64,000 bases of DNA from Lachnospiraceae bacterium MD308 (GCA_000403475.2 KE159795.1:564356-628355), one strand, 5' to 3'. Counted from the stretch's first letter, positions 9,961 to 20,113 are shown. Notes: a model not told the origin generated them from the sequence alone. Made by a program: numbers and translations.

Positions 9961-10632
9961 CTAGCCCCCGATTTCATCTAATCGAAGTATTTTTACTATT
10001 AAATTGTCCATATCATCTTCATTAATGGAATATATATCACTCGTATCTGCTTTCACCTTTAAAATTACGGTTTTCTTATCCCCAAACTCACTATCCCCAT
10101 AAGCTTTTTCCAACAAATCATACGCATGCCTTGCAATCTCAGCCATTACCTGATTCTGTACCTCTTCATCCGTCCCCTGGTACTTCCCATTTTTTATTTT
10201 CCCTGATATTCTTATGGCGTCCTCCGCCAAAAGATCTTTATACCTGAGAAATGTATCCGCAGGCTGGATGACAACAGGAACTTCATATTCCTTTCTTCCG
10301 GTTTTCTTTGCCTCGCCCACCTCATACCTCATTGAAGAAAAAATGATTGCAGCCAGCTCTCTAAATTCCCCAATCTCTTCCTCTGAGATATCCATACCGT
10401 CTGTAATATACCCGGCCACAAAATTATCAATAAATTCCTGATACATATCCTGCAGATTCTCTGAAGTTGCTCCTGCCACCATCGCCCTTGCACTTCCTGC
10501 GTCTCCTTGAAACTGCAGATCAAGAATCGCCCCTGTATACCCTGATGCGTCAAAGCCGCCTTTACAGCCCGTAATTATTAAGGGAATCGCACATATTATA
10601 AAAACAGGGATTAATCTTTTCAATCGTTCCAT
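9961..10632 (-). CDS. Putative lipoprotein of unknown function
   Basis: A 223-residue protein with a short basic N-terminus, a hydrophobic stretch, and a lipobox ending IITGC at about residue 23, so it is probably a membrane-anchored lipoprotein on the outer face. The mature part is acidic, predicted mostly helical then beta, with no motif I recognise. A long helical region (NLQDMYQEFIDNFVAGYITD onward) precedes a C-terminal beta-rich end. It resembles small Clostridia lipoproteins of DUF5105-like type, but I cannot confirm that. GAGGG precedes the start. It follows the DJ-1/PfpI gene by 9 bases, so the two are likely co-transcribed. Confidence 0.6.
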   Translation of the reverse strand: MERLKRLIPVFIICAIPLIITGCKGGFDASGYTGAILDLQFQGDAGSARAMVAGATSENLQDMYQEFIDNFVAGYITDGMDISEEEIGEFRELAAIIFSSMRYEVGEAKKTGRKEYEVPVVIQPADTFLRYKDLLAEDAIRISGKIKNGKYQGTDEEVQNQVMAEIARHAYDLLEKAYGDSEFGDKKTVILKVKADTSDIYSINEDDMDNLIVKILRLDEIGG

Positions 10633-10641
10633 AACATCCCT

Positions 10642-11190
10642 CTATTCGTATACAATAGCCTCCGCAATACTGACGGCTTTTTCTTTACCTGCAAGCACAG
10701 TAATAAGCTCTAACGCAAAATCAATCGCAGTCCCGACCCCGCGGCTGGTAACAATATTCCCGTCTACTACCACAGGAACCTTCACAATAACCGCTCCCTG
10801 TATCTCGCTCTCCACGGACGGATAGCAGGCAATCCGCTTTCCCTTAACAAGCCCCAGCTCACTAAGAACCGTAGGCGCCGCACAGATTGCTCCAACCACT
10901 TTTCCTGACTCCGCAAAATGAGTCACTACCTTTCTCACGCCCTCATGCTCTTTCAGATTGGTTGTGCCCGGCATTCCACCTGGGAGAACAATTGCATCTG
11001 CCTCCTCAAAATCCACCTCTTCGAATAAATCCTCCGTCGTCACATTAATCCCGTGTGAACCATGAACCTGATAATCCTCTCCGATGGATACCGTTCCCAC
11101 ATATATCTGTGCTCTTCGCAGCAAATCAACAACCGTCAATGCCTCAATCTCTTCAAATCCGTCTGCCAGCAATACATTTACTTTAATCAT
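10642..11190 (-). CDS. DJ-1/PfpI family protein (YajL/ThiJ-like)
   Basis: A 182-residue DJ-1/PfpI superfamily protein, a group including deglycases and chaperones. The nucleophile-elbow cysteine lies in VVGAICAAPTVL at about residue 100, and the conserved acidic residue is near the N-terminus in LLADGFEEIEAL. GGMPGTTNLKEH matches the DJ-1 loop. I start at the ATG at 11190 because AAAGGGG lies just upstream; an in-frame ATG 14 codons earlier lacks a site. It is divergent from the CYTH gene across a 95-base gap that must hold both promoters. The exact substrate is unknown. Confidence 0.88.
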   Translation of the reverse strand: MIKVNVLLADGFEEIEALTVVDLLRRAQIYVGTVSIGEDYQVHGSHGINVTTEDLFEEVDFEEADAIVLPGGMPGTTNLKEHEGVRKVVTHFAESGKVVGAICAAPTVLSELGLVKGKRIACYPSVESEIQGAVIVKVPVVVDGNIVTSRGVGTAIDFALELITVLAGKEKAVSIAEAIVYE

Positions 11191-11285
11191 GGAAAAACCC
11201 CTTTCTTTTCTTTCTATTATAAATATTATCACCGTTTACTTTTCGTGTAAACTATTATATCATATACTATCTAAGGAGGTTGCAT

Positions 11286-11729
11286 ATGGAAATTGAACGA
11301 AAATATCTCATAAAGAACACACCTGACAATCTAAGTGACTTTCCCTGCCGAATCATGGAGCAAGGGTACTTAAATACCGACCCTGTCATACGCATCCGGA
11401 AAGACAATGACAATTATGAACTAACGTATAAATCAAAAGGGCTTATGGTACGCGAGGAGTACAATCTACCTTTGACAAAGGAAGCTTATGGGCATCTCCT
11501 TTCAAAAATCGATGGGCGCCTCATTAAAAAAAGACGGTACATGCTCCCCCTTGGCGAAGGACTGACAGCGGAACTTGACATTTTTGAAGGGGAACTTGCC
11601 CCGTTAATACTCGCAGAAGTGGAATTTCCCGATGAAGACAGCGCATTTTCATTCATTCCTCCGGATTGGTTCGGAGAAGATGTCACCTTCTCCGGCAAAT
11701 ACCACAATAGTTTTTTAAGTCAGTGCTGA
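11286..11729 (+). CDS. CYTH domain protein (triphosphate tunnel enzyme)
   Basis: A 147-residue CYTH-family protein. These proteins bind triphosphates in a beta-barrel tunnel with metal ions and include thiamine triphosphatases and inorganic triphosphatases. The N-terminal signature EIERKYLI is intact, followed by alternating charged strands (RIRKDN, ELTYKSKG, EYNLPL, KKRRYMLPL, AELDIFEGELAPLILAEVEF), which supply the Lys, Arg and Glu residues expected inside the tunnel. The start is the ATG at 11286, 7 bases after AAGGAGG; a TTG two codons earlier is too close. It is a single gene, ended by the hairpin at 11735-11774. Its true substrate cannot be read from sequence. Confidence 0.85.
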   Translation: MEIERKYLIKNTPDNLSDFPCRIMEQGYLNTDPVIRIRKDNDNYELTYKSKGLMVREEYNLPLTKEAYGHLLSKIDGRLIKKRRYMLPLGEGLTAELDIFEGELAPLILAEVEFPDEDSAFSFIPPDWFGEDVTFSGKYHNSFLSQC

Positions 11730-11734
11730 TATCA

Positions 11735-11774
11735 AAAACCGGTAATAACTCCCACATAGATTATTACCGGTTTT
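11735..11774. terminator. Bidirectional rho-independent terminator
   Basis: A perfect 14-bp inverted repeat (AAAACCGGTAATAA and its complement) with a 12-base loop sits between the convergent CYTH gene and lysC. The A-run on one side and T-run on the other let it work in both directions. Confidence 0.9.
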
Positions 11775-11789
11775 CGTCTGAAAGAATCT

Positions 11790-12998
11790 CTATTCTCCCA
11801 TTGCAAATCCGTCATGAACCGCATTCATCGCTTTGTCTATATCCTTTTCATCAACCAGAACTGTAATTCGAATCTCCGACGTAGAAATCATGTTAATATT
11901 AACTCTGGAATTATACAGCGCCTCAAACATCTTTGCCGCAACACCGGGATTGCTCATCATTCCGGCACCTACCACCGACAACTTCGCAACATTCGGGTTA
12001 CAGCTCACTTCTTTAATTGTAAGTCTTTTCTTATTCTTCTCTAAAATCTCAATCGCATGCTCCATATCATCTCCCGCAACAGTAAAGGAAATATCTTTCG
12101 TCCCTTCCCGTCCGACAGACTGCAAGATAATATCTACATTAATATTATTCTTCGCAAGAGTATCAAATATATTAAAGGCAATCCCCGGCTTATCCAAAAC
12201 CCCGATTGCTGAGATGCGTGCTGTATTCTTGTCTGCTGCAACCCCGGTAACTAACAGTTTCTCCATATCTGCTCCTTCCCTGACTACAGTCCCCTCCGTA
12301 TAATTCAGGCTGGACCTTACCACCAATTCTACATTATATTTTTTTGCCATCTCCACAGAACGGTTATGGAGAACTCTGGCCCCAAGGCTGGCAAGCTCTA
12401 ACATCTCGTCATACGTGACTTCGTCAAGCTTCTTTGCATTCTTCACAACTCTTGGATCTGCGGTAAACACCCCATCCACATCTGTATATATTTCACACTT
12501 GTCTGCATGAAGCGCTGCTGCTAACGCCACGGCCGTTGTGTCAGAGCCGCCCCGTCCCAATGTGGTAATATCGTCATATTTGTTCACGCCCTGAAATCCT
12601 GTGACGATTACAATTTTTCTGGAATCAAGCTCATGGAGAATACGCTCTGTCTCCACCCGTTTAAATCTGGCATTCCCATATCTTGATGTCGAGTGCATCA
12701 TCACTTGAAATGCATTGAGGGAAACCGCCGGTACGTCTAACGCCTGCATCGCCATGGCCATCAATGCGGCTGATACCTGCTCTCCTGTAGTGAGAAGCAT
12801 ATCCATCTCTCTTTTTTTTGCTCTCGGGTTAATATCCTCTGCCATTGCAATCAGTTCGTCCGTCGTATCCCCCATGGCAGACAGGACAACAACGACGTCT
12901 TTCCCCGTCTTATATTCCTCTATGCAGCGTCTCGCCACATTAAAAATACGTTCCTTATTGGCAACAGAACTTCCACCGAATTTCTTTACAATCAACAT
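11790..12998 (-). CDS. lysC: Aspartate kinase
   Basis: A 402-residue aspartokinase that phosphorylates aspartate in the first step toward lysine, threonine and methionine. The N-terminal kinase motif is VKKFGGSSVAN. The catalytic domain includes GRGGSDTTAVALAAAL and the aspartate-binding TDVDGVFTADPR. The C-terminal part has two ACT domains (RISAIGVLDKPGIAFNIF and LSVVGAGMMSNPGVAAKMFE), so feedback control by lysine and/or threonine is likely. Its start overlaps the stop of the upstream PGM-like gene by 7 bases, which implies translational coupling. No lysine riboswitch can lie directly upstream, because that space is coding. Confidence 0.96.
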   Translation of the reverse strand: MLIVKKFGGSSVANKERIFNVARRCIEEYKTGKDVVVVLSAMGDTTDELIAMAEDINPRAKKREMDMLLTTGEQVSAALMAMAMQALDVPAVSLNAFQVMMHSTSRYGNARFKRVETERILHELDSRKIVIVTGFQGVNKYDDITTLGRGGSDTTAVALAAALHADKCEIYTDVDGVFTADPRVVKNAKKLDEVTYDEMLELASLGARVLHNRSVEMAKKYNVELVVRSSLNYTEGTVVREGADMEKLLVTGVAADKNTARISAIGVLDKPGIAFNIFDTLAKNNINVDIILQSVGREGTKDISFTVAGDDMEHAIEILEKNKKRLTIKEVSCNPNVAKLSVVGAGMMSNPGVAAKMFEALYNSRVNINMISTSEIRITVLVDEKDIDKAMNAVHDGFAMGE

Positions 12999-14203
12999 AT
13001 TTCCTCCTGCAGCAGATGTCCCATCAACTGATAACCGTCACGCCATACGTTACCGGTATCTGCCGCTGTCTTTTCATTATATACTGCCGGCCCTTTTTCC
13101 TCAAATGTGCTGTCATATAAAAGATAAGGCACAGCTTCTCCTGTATGCGTCCGGACTTCAATCGGAGTAGGATGATCCGGTAAAAGGAGGAGACGGTATT
13201 CTTCCCCTGCTTCTTCTAGTCCGCAGATTACTGTCTTTAATACTTTCTCATCAATATTTTCAATGGCTTCAATCTTGTCCGTCACATTCCCTTGATGTCC
13301 CATCTCATCCGGAGCTTCCACGTGAATATACGCAAAATCGTAGCCTTCATACGCAAGCGCCCGAACCGCAGCTTTCGCTTTTCCTCTGTAATTCGTGTGA
13401 AGTCCTCCGTTCGCTCCCTCCACTGCAACAGAATCCATACCCGCTCCGACTGCTATACCTTTCAGCAAGTCAACAGCTGAAATCATAACGCCCTTTTTCC
13501 CGGTTCTTTTCTCAAAAGAGTCCAGTGAAGGTTTCTTTCCGGCTCCCCAGAACCATGCTGAATTTGCCGGGCGAAGCCCTCTCTCCCGCCTGTCTGCGTT
13601 CACCGGATGGTTATTTAAAATATTGTAGCTTTCCTTCATCATACTTAAAAGCGCCGCGTCTTTCGGAAGGTAATCACCAATCTTCTTTGTCAGTATATCA
13701 TGGGGCGGTACAAGTTCTAACACAGCTCCCTTCTCCTGAATCAATAGATGCCGGTAACTGGTTCCAACATAGAAGCTGTACCCTTTCTCCTTAAGTCCCG
13801 CCTTTAGCGCCTCAATAAGTACTGCCGCCTCTTCTGTGGTAATCTCATCCGAGCTGTGGTCAAGAATCGTCCGCTCCTCATAAGCACAATCCTCCTCCGA
13901 AAGCGTCACAAGATTACACCGAAACGATACATCCGAAGCCTTCATATCTACCCCTATACTAAGCGCCTCTAGCGGAGACCTGCCTGTATAATAAACTTTT
14001 GGATCATAGCCCATAACCGCCAGATTCGCCGTATCGCTACCCGGCGCCATTCCCTCCGGAACCATAGACACCAATCCGACCTCCGATATGGGCGCCAGGC
14101 GATCCATCTCCGGAACGTATGCTGCCTCCAATGTAGTTTTTCCTTCCAGTTCCTTCAGAGGCCGCCCTGCCATCCCATCACTTAAAACTACAATATATTT
14201 CAT
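12992..14203 (-). CDS. Phosphoglycerate mutase-like protein, probable homoserine kinase
   Basis: A 403-residue alkaline-phosphatase-superfamily protein of the archaeal ApgM type. The metal-binding start is YIVVLSDGMAGRPL, the catalytic-region SDTANLAVMGYDP lies near residue 57, and metal ligands appear in AYIHVEAPDEMGHQGN and LLLPDHPTPIEVRTHT. By sequence it is a cofactor-independent phosphoglycerate mutase. It sits between hom and lysC, overlapping lysC and separated from hom by 18 bases. No ordinary GHMP-type homoserine kinase is present here. Members of this subgroup next to threonine genes have been assigned homoserine kinase activity in other anaerobes, so that role is the better inference. 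Confidence 0.85.
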   Translation of the reverse strand: MKYIVVLSDGMAGRPLKELEGKTTLEAAYVPEMDRLAPISEVGLVSMVPEGMAPGSDTANLAVMGYDPKVYYTGRSPLEALSIGVDMKASDVSFRCNLVTLSEEDCAYEERTILDHSSDEITTEEAAVLIEALKAGLKEKGYSFYVGTSYRHLLIQEKGAVLELVPPHDILTKKIGDYLPKDAALLSMMKESYNILNNHPVNADRRERGLRPANSAWFWGAGKKPSLDSFEKRTGKKGVMISAVDLLKGIAVGAGMDSVAVEGANGGLHTNYRGKAKAAVRALAYEGYDFAYIHVEAPDEMGHQGNVTDKIEAIENIDEKVLKTVICGLEEAGEEYRLLLLPDHPTPIEVRTHTGEAVPYLLYDSTFEEKGPAVYNEKTAADTGNVWRDGYQLMGHLLQEEIC

Positions 14204-14221
14204 CTTTCTTCTCCTTACCTG

Positions 14222-15442
14222 CTACCCTTCTATACGAATCATATGAAGAATTTGTTCTTTATACCGATTCGCTCTTGTGGCATAGTCCCCTTCCATCATG
14301 ATCGGAGTTATAAATCCAAACTCACCCTCCAACTCATCAATCCGGATGATTTCTATATCTCCGAAAGAATACTTAAGGTTTGAAAGCTCCTTTTCGGCAT
14401 CGCCCTTCATACGGACAAAAAATCTCCTTTTCGCATCGCCCTTGTCTTCAAGAGTAAGCTTTTCTTGTTTCCACATCGTCATAATATTTCTGTTCAGATG
14501 TTTCGCAGCATCCACTACATCCGCCACAACCGCGCTGGCTGTCGGAAGCTTTCCTGCGCCACTCCCATAGAACATCGCATCACCCAGTACATTCCCATGT
14601 ACAAAAATGGCATTAAATACATCATTCACATTGTATAACGGATGTTCCGGATAGAGCATACAAGGAGCAACAATCGCGTGAAGACGATCTCCGACCCTTT
14701 TGCTAGACGCCAAAAGCTTAATCGTTGTTCCCATAGCTTTCGCGTATTTCATATCTTCTACAGTAATCTCTGTAATTCCTTCGCAGTAAATATCCTCAAA
14801 ATCCACCTGCTGCCCTGAAATCAAAGAAGAAAGAATCGCAATCTTACGGCACGCATCATACCCTTCCACATCTGCTTCCGGATTGCGTTCCGCATAACCG
14901 TTAGCCTGAGCCTCTTTAAGCACTGTATTATAATCTGCCCCCTCATAGAACATCTTCGTTAACATATAGTTCGTAGTGCCGTTGAGAATTCCAGTAATCT
15001 CCTCAATCTCGTCCGCCGTCAAAGAAGAATTTAATGGGCGGATAATAGGAATTCCACCGCCTACGCTCGCTTCAAACAAAAAGTTAATATTGTGGTCTTT
15101 CGCAATGGAAAGAAGCTCTGCGCCATGCTTTGCAACCAACGCTTTATTGGAGGTTGCCACACTCTTTCCTGCCTGAAGGCATCTCTTTACAAACGTATAG
15201 GCAGGTTCAATTCCTCCCATGACCTCTACGACAATCTGAACGTCGTCATCATTAATAATCGTTTCAAAATCGTGGATAATCTTCTCCTGAACCGGGTCCC
15301 CCGGGAAATCTCTCAAATCAAGCACATATTTGATATTCAGTTCCTCGCCGATTCTCTGGTTAATCCGCGCTCCATTCGTATTCACAACCTCTACCACGCC
15401 AGAACCAACCGTCCCATAACCCATCACTGCTACATTTATCAT
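14222..15442 (-). CDS. hom: Homoserine dehydrogenase
   Basis: A 406-residue NAD(P)-dependent enzyme that reduces aspartate semialdehyde to homoserine. The Rossmann motif is VAVMGYGTVGSGVVEVV, the substrate region is GGGIPIIRPLNSSLTADEI, followed by GILNGTTNYMLTKM and the lysine-containing EAQANGYAERNPEADVEGYD. A C-terminal ACT-like domain (FFVRMKGDAEKELSNLKYSF) suggests threonine feedback. GGAGG precedes the ATG, and the start overlaps the prfB stop by 4 bases. It belongs to the prfB-hom-PGM-like-lysC operon. Confidence 0.96.
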   Translation of the reverse strand: MINVAVMGYGTVGSGVVEVVNTNGARINQRIGEELNIKYVLDLRDFPGDPVQEKIIHDFETIINDDDVQIVVEVMGGIEPAYTFVKRCLQAGKSVATSNKALVAKHGAELLSIAKDHNINFLFEASVGGGIPIIRPLNSSLTADEIEEITGILNGTTNYMLTKMFYEGADYNTVLKEAQANGYAERNPEADVEGYDACRKIAILSSLISGQQVDFEDIYCEGITEITVEDMKYAKAMGTTIKLLASSKRVGDRLHAIVAPCMLYPEHPLYNVNDVFNAIFVHGNVLGDAMFYGSGAGKLPTASAVVADVVDAAKHLNRNIMTMWKQEKLTLEDKGDAKRRFFVRMKGDAEKELSNLKYSFGDIEIIRIDELEGEFGFITPIMMEGDYATRANRYKEQILHMIRIEG

Positions 15443-16564
15443 AACTTTCCTCCCTCTGTCTGCTGCGTATTTTCCTTCAACCAGGCATTGATAAACATAT
15501 CGATATTCCCGTCCAGCACAGCAGTTACATTACTGTTTTCCTCGTTGGTCCTATGATCCTTCACAAGAGTATACGGCTGCATGACATAGGATCGTATCTG
15601 ATTACCGAAACCGATTTCCTTTACTTCTCCACGGATATCCGACACCTTTTCCGCCTGTTCCTGTTCCTTTAAGAGTTGAAGCTTCGCCTTTAACATCTGC
15701 ATCGCTTTCTCTTTATTATGGTGCTGGGAACGCTCATTCTGGCATTGCACAACAATTCCGGTGGGAAGATGCGTGATACGTATAGCAGAAGATGTCTTAT
15801 TGACATGCTGCCCCCCTGCGCCGCTGGCGCGGTAAGTATCAATTTTCAGATCATCCTCTTCAATCTCTATGTCGATATCTGTTTCGATATCGGGAACTAC
15901 ATCACAGGATGCAAAAGATGTCTGCCTCTTTCCCGCCGCATTAAACGGAGAGATTCTCACCAGCCTGTGCACACCTTTTTCAGATTTCAGATATCCATAC
16001 GCATTCTCGCCGTTCACTTCAAAAGTAACCGTCTTAATGCCCGTAATATCCCCGTCCAGATAATCTAAGACCGTGATGGAAAAGCCCTTTCGCTCTGCCC
16101 AACGGCTATACATGCGATACAACATCCCGGCCCAGTCACAGGACTCTGTCCCTCCCGCCCCTGCATGGAGTGTCATAACCGCATTGCACGAATCATACTC
16201 TCCTGCAAGAAGCGTTTGGATTCTCAGCTCCTCGTAACATAACTCAAAACTTCTAATCTCTTCCTCAATTTCCTTAACAACAGATACGTCTTCTTCCTCA
16301 TATCCCATCTCAATCAAAAGAAGAATATCTTCATAGCTCGCGTACATCGCATGAATCTGCTTTACCAATTCCTGCAGACCCTTAAGCTCTTTCATAATTT
16401 TCTGGGATTCTTCCGGATTATCCCAAAAGCCCGGCTCCTCTACCTTTCGGCCAAGCTCCTCAATTCTGTTCTCCTTGCCGGCCGTGTCAAAGTGAATCCC
16501 TCATTTCGGCAAGAGGTTCTTCATAAGCATTCATCAATGTTTTAAACTGATCTAACTCAACCAC
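15439..16564 (-). CDS. prfB: Peptide chain release factor 2 with programmed +1 frameshift
   Basis: RF2 ends translation at UGA and UAA. The long frame (from 16395 leftward, 318 codons) lacks an N-terminus. Upstream in another frame I read a GTG start at 16564 (AGAGGTG nearby) giving MVELDQFKTLMNAYEEPLAE then MRDSL, followed by an in-frame TGA at 16489-16487. A +1 shift at CTT-TGA-C continues as DTAGKENRIEELGRKVEEPG, joining the long frame. The protein has the catalytic GGQ in RASGAGGQHVNKT and the RF2-type tripeptide region TSFASCDVVPD (the SPF-like anticodon position reads ASC here). The shift is autoregulatory: low RF2 favours frameshifting. The gene follows secA by 31 bases. Confidence 0.95.
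16486..16501 (-). promoter_or_regulatory. prfB programmed +1 frameshift site
   Basis: On the minus strand the site reads AGGGATTCACTTTGAC. It combines a Shine-Dalgarno-like AGGG, the slippery CTT codon, the UGA stop and the following C, which together match the conserved RF2 recoding signal. Confidence 0.93.
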
Positions 16565-16595
16565 TCTATCACCTCTTTCAGATTATTTCTATGAC

Positions 16596-19160
16596 CTACT
16601 TACGCCCGCAGCACTGCTTATATTTTTTACCGCTTCCACATGGACATGGGTCATTTGGATATACCTTTTTATCTGCGCGCTTCTTCGGAGCACGAGTCGC
16701 ACTCTCGTCCTTATTCGTACCCGTTACCTTTGCTACCTGCTCTCTTTCTACCTTCTGCTCAATCTTTACATGGAAAAGCGTGCGCACCGTATCCTCAGTA
16801 ATTGCATTCGTCATCTCACCGAACATATCATAGCCCAGCATCTTGTATTCTACCTTCGGATCTCTCTGTCCATATGCCTGAAGTCCGATGCCCTGCCGGA
16901 GTTGATCCATATCATCAATATGATCCATCCATTTGGCATCGATTACTTTCAGAAGGACAACCCGCTCAATCTCACGCAAATGCTCTGCCTCCGGAAATTC
17001 CGCTTCTTTAGCTTCATACGCCTTCGCTGAACGCTCTTTAAGCATATGCTTAAGCTTCTTCTGGCTCAATCCCTTGACGTCATCCTCCGTAACAGGCTCG
17101 ATCGGAATCGTCGCCCGAATCGCCCGGCCAAGCTCTTTCAAATTCCAGTCTTCATAATCCAGATCCGCGGGAATCATCCGGTCTACTGTATTTTCAAGAT
17201 AATCATTGATCATATGGAAGATAGAATCCCGCATGTTCTCGCCGTCAAGAACTCTCCGTCTCTCCTCGTAGATAATCTCTCTCTGTTCGTTCATAACCTG
17301 ATCGTATTCTAACAGGTTCTTACGGATTCCAAAGTTATTGCTCTCAATCTTTTCCTGCGCCTTCTCAATCGCACTGGAAAGCATCTTGTGCTCAATCTGC
17401 TCTCCTTCCTCCACGCCAAGCGCAGTAAAGATGTTCATCAGCCTCTCTGAACCGAACAGACGCATAAGGTCATCTTCAAGAGAAATGTAAAATCTGGATT
17501 CCCCCGGGTCTCCCTGACGCCCCGAACGACCTCTGAGCTGATTGTCAATTCGTCTGGATTCGTGGCGCTCTGTACCGATAATCTTGAGGCCGCCTGCCTC
17601 TCTCGCCTCATCGTCCAGCTTGATATCCGTACCACGTCCTGCCATGTTGGTAGCAATTGTAACGGCGTCATGCACACCTGCCTGCGCTACAATCTCTGCC
17701 TCCATCTCATGATACTTGGCATTCAACACATTATGCTTAATTCCCCGGCGCTTTAACATGCCGCTTAAAAGCTCCGAGGTCTCAATGGTAATCGTACCGA
17801 CTAAGACCGGCTGATGCTTCGCATGCGCCGCCTCAATCTCATCGCATACTGCCTTGAATTTTTCCTTCTGCGTCTTATATACCACGTCATTCAAGTCCTC
17901 ACGGATAACCGGAACGTTCGTAGGAATCTCCACAACATCCATGCCGTAAATCTCACGGAACTCTTTCTCCTCTGTGAGCGCCGTACCTGTCATGCCTGCC
18001 TTTTTTTCAAACTTGTTGAACAAATTCTGGAAAGTAATCGTCGCAAGCGTCTTGCTCTCTCTCCTTACCTTCACATGCTCTTTCGCCTCAATCGCCTGGT
18101 GAAGTCCGTCAGAATAACGGCGTCCCGGCATGATTCGTCCGGTAAATTCATCGACAATCAGAACTTCTTCATCTTTCACCACATAATCCTGATCTTTAAA
18201 CATCAAGTTGTGTGCACGAAGAGCCAGTATGATATTGTGCTGTATCTCAAGATTGTCCGCATCCGCGAGATTATCCAGATGGAAAAACTTCTCGACCTTA
18301 CGCACGCCATCCTCGGTAAGATTGATATTCTTTTCCTTCTCGTTTACAATAAAGTCTCCTGTCTCCTCGATGTCCTCGCCCATAATGGCATTCATCTTGG
18401 AAAATTCTCCGCTCGCCTCGCCTCGCTCAAGCTGACGTGCAAGTATATCACACGCCTCATAAAGCTTTGTAGACTTTCCGCTCTGTCCGGATATAATAAG
18501 CGGTGTCCTTGCCTCGTCAATCAGGACAGAGTCCACCTCATCAATAATTGCATATTTGAGACCTCTCTGAACAAGCTGTTCTTTGTATATAACCATATTA
18601 TCTCTCAGGTAATCAAAGCCCAGCTCATTGTTCGTCACATAAGTAATATCGCAGTTATACTGCTCCCGCCTTTCATCATTGTCCATGCTGTTAAGCACGC
18701 AGCCAACTGTCAGGCCAAGGAACTCATGTACCTGCCCCATCCACTCTGCATCACGCTTTGCCAGATAATCATTGACCGTGACAATGTTAACGCCCTCTCC
18801 CGTCAATGCATTCAGATACGCCGGCAATGTAGACACAAGAGTTTTTCCTTCACCGGTCTTCATCTCTGCAATACGTCCCTGATGGAGAATGATTCCGCCA
18901 ATCAACTGTACACGATAATGCTTCATACCGAGTGTGCGGACAGCCGCCTCCCTCACAGCGGCATATGCCTCCGGCAATATATCATCCAGCGTCTCACCCT
19001 GCGTAAGTCTCTCTTTAAATTCCTTTGTTTTGCTCTTAAGTTCTGTATCCGAAAGCTTCTGCATCTGCGGCTCTAACGCCTCAATCGCATCCACGATCGG
19101 ATAAATACGCTTCAGCTCATTCTCACTATGCGTTCCGAATATTTTCTGTAATAAACCCAT
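16596..19160 (-). CDS. secA: Protein translocase ATPase SecA
   Basis: An 854-residue motor ATPase that pushes preproteins through SecYEG. Walker A is [20 protein letters not shown] near residue 100, the DEAD-type box is [20 protein letters not shown], and helicase motif VI is [20 protein letters not shown]. The preprotein-crosslinking and scaffold domains follow, and the C-terminal zinc-binding tail is [16 protein letters not shown] (SecB/membrane-binding type). Length is typical. Upstream is a ~100-base gap before the HisA-like gene; downstream is prfB, a secA-prfB order seen in many Firmicutes. Confidence 0.97.
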   Translation of the reverse strand: MGLLQKIFGTHSENELKRIYPIVDAIEALEPQMQKLSDTELKSKTKEFKERLTQGETLDDILPEAYAAVREAAVRTLGMKHYRVQLIGGIILHQGRIAEMKTGEGKTLVSTLPAYLNALTGEGVNIVTVNDYLAKRDAEWMGQVHEFLGLTVGCVLNSMDNDERREQYNCDITYVTNNELGFDYLRDNMVIYKEQLVQRGLKYAIIDEVDSVLIDEARTPLIISGQSGKSTKLYEACDILARQLERGEASGEFSKMNAIMGEDIEETGDFIVNEKEKNINLTEDGVRKVEKFFHLDNLADADNLEIQHNIILALRAHNLMFKDQDYVVKDEEVLIVDEFTGRIMPGRRYSDGLHQAIEAKEHVKVRRESKTLATITFQNLFNKFEKKAGMTGTALTEEKEFREIYGMDVVEIPTNVPVIREDLNDVVYKTQKEKFKAVCDEIEAAHAKHQPVLVGTITIETSELLSGMLKRRGIKHNVLNAKYHEMEAEIVAQAGVHDAVTIATNMAGRGTDIKLDDEAREAGGLKIIGTERHESRRIDNQLRGRSGRQGDPGESRFYISLEDDLMRLFGSERLMNIFTALGVEEGEQIEHKMLSSAIEKAQEKIESNNFGIRKNLLEYDQVMNEQREIIYEERRRVLDGENMRDSIFHMINDYLENTVDRMIPADLDYEDWNLKELGRAIRATIPIEPVTEDDVKGLSQKKLKHMLKERSAKAYEAKEAEFPEAEHLREIERVVLLKVIDAKWMDHIDDMDQLRQGIGLQAYGQRDPKVEYKMLGYDMFGEMTNAITEDTVRTLFHVKIEQKVEREQVAKVTGTNKDESATRAPKKRADKKVYPNDPCPCGSGKKYKQCCGRK

Positions 19161-19258
19161 ATCGAAAAAACTCCTTGTCCGTAAAATTTGCTAACCTACA
19201 TTCTAACACTATACCCACAGCAATTCAACCAGTTTACAAAGTGTTCACATAAATGTTA

Positions 19259-20029
19259 CTATTCATAGCATTTTACCACATCAAAGGGAAGTTTTCCACC
19301 AAAAATATTAAGCGCACTCCCAATGGTAAAATCAATCTTTCTTTTCGTTATCTTCCGAAATCTCTCCAAATCCTCAAGACTCCCAATCCCTCCGGCGTAA
19401 GTGATGGGTATCCCCTCATAACGGCCAAGAAGCTCTGCCAGGCCTTCATCCACGCCGCAGGAACGCCCTTCCACATCAACGCCGTGAATCAGAAACTCAT
19501 CGCAATATGCTGCAATGCCCTCAAGAGTCTGCACAGAAAGCTTCTCGTCTGTAAACTTCTGCCACCGGTCAGTCACGATATAATACGCTCCGTCTCTCTT
19601 ACGGCAGCTCAAATCAACAACAATATGCTCCTTCCCCACAGCCTTTTGTAAAAGTTCCAGATTCTCCCACCGAATCTGCCCATTTTCAAACACATAGGAA
19701 GTTACAATGACATGGCTTGCTCCTGCATCAAGAAAATATTGGGCATTGTCCACACGGATTCCACCCCCAACCTGCAGCCCGCCGGGATAAGCGCAAAGCG
19801 CCCGTTTCGCCTGCTTTAATGTCTCTTCATAATATTCTGATGCCGGAGGATTCAGCAGTATCACATGCCCTCCCAAAAGCCCGTTTTTTTTATACATTTC
19901 CGCATAATAATCTGCATTATGTACAGACGAAAAATTCTCCTCCGCCTGATTCCCGCTGTCCTTAAGGCTGCCGCCTACTATTTGCTTTACCTTTCCATTA
20001 TGAATATCAATGCATGGTCTGAATCTCAT
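19259..20029 (-). CDS. hisA: Eukaryote-type HisA (ProFAR isomerase)
   Basis: A 256-residue (beta-alpha)8-barrel enzyme matching the eukaryotic HIS6/HisA subgroup of phosphoribosylformimino-AICAR-P isomerases, which act in histidine synthesis. The N-terminal catalytic-type aspartate is in RFRPCIDIHNGKVKQIVGGS, the phosphate-binding strands are GGLQVGGGIR and ITYAGGIGSLEDL, and the second acidic site is in FLIHGVDVEGR. Insertions such as NPPASEYYEETLKQA are unlike standard bacterial HisA. I start at the ATG at 20029 (GGAGG 8 bases upstream) rather than two codons earlier. No other his gene lies within the window. Confidence 0.85.
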   Translation of the reverse strand: MRFRPCIDIHNGKVKQIVGGSLKDSGNQAEENFSSVHNADYYAEMYKKNGLLGGHVILLNPPASEYYEETLKQAKRALCAYPGGLQVGGGIRVDNAQYFLDAGASHVIVTSYVFENGQIRWENLELLQKAVGKEHIVVDLSCRKRDGAYYIVTDRWQKFTDEKLSVQTLEGIAAYCDEFLIHGVDVEGRSCGVDEGLAELLGRYEGIPITYAGGIGSLEDLERFRKITKRKIDFTIGSALNIFGGKLPFDVVKCYE

Positions 20030-20113
20030 AAACATTTCCTCCGAACCTGAAATAGCTGTCTTTACAACTCGTCAGACCATATGAGTATATCACACTTTAG
20101 CGGGAACTGCAAA

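Noticed and set aside
17814..19076. 420-codon plus-strand open frame opposite secA
   Set aside because: It lies fully antisense to a strongly conserved gene, has unusual Cys/His/Leu-rich composition and no ribosome site. It is a shadow of the secA codons.
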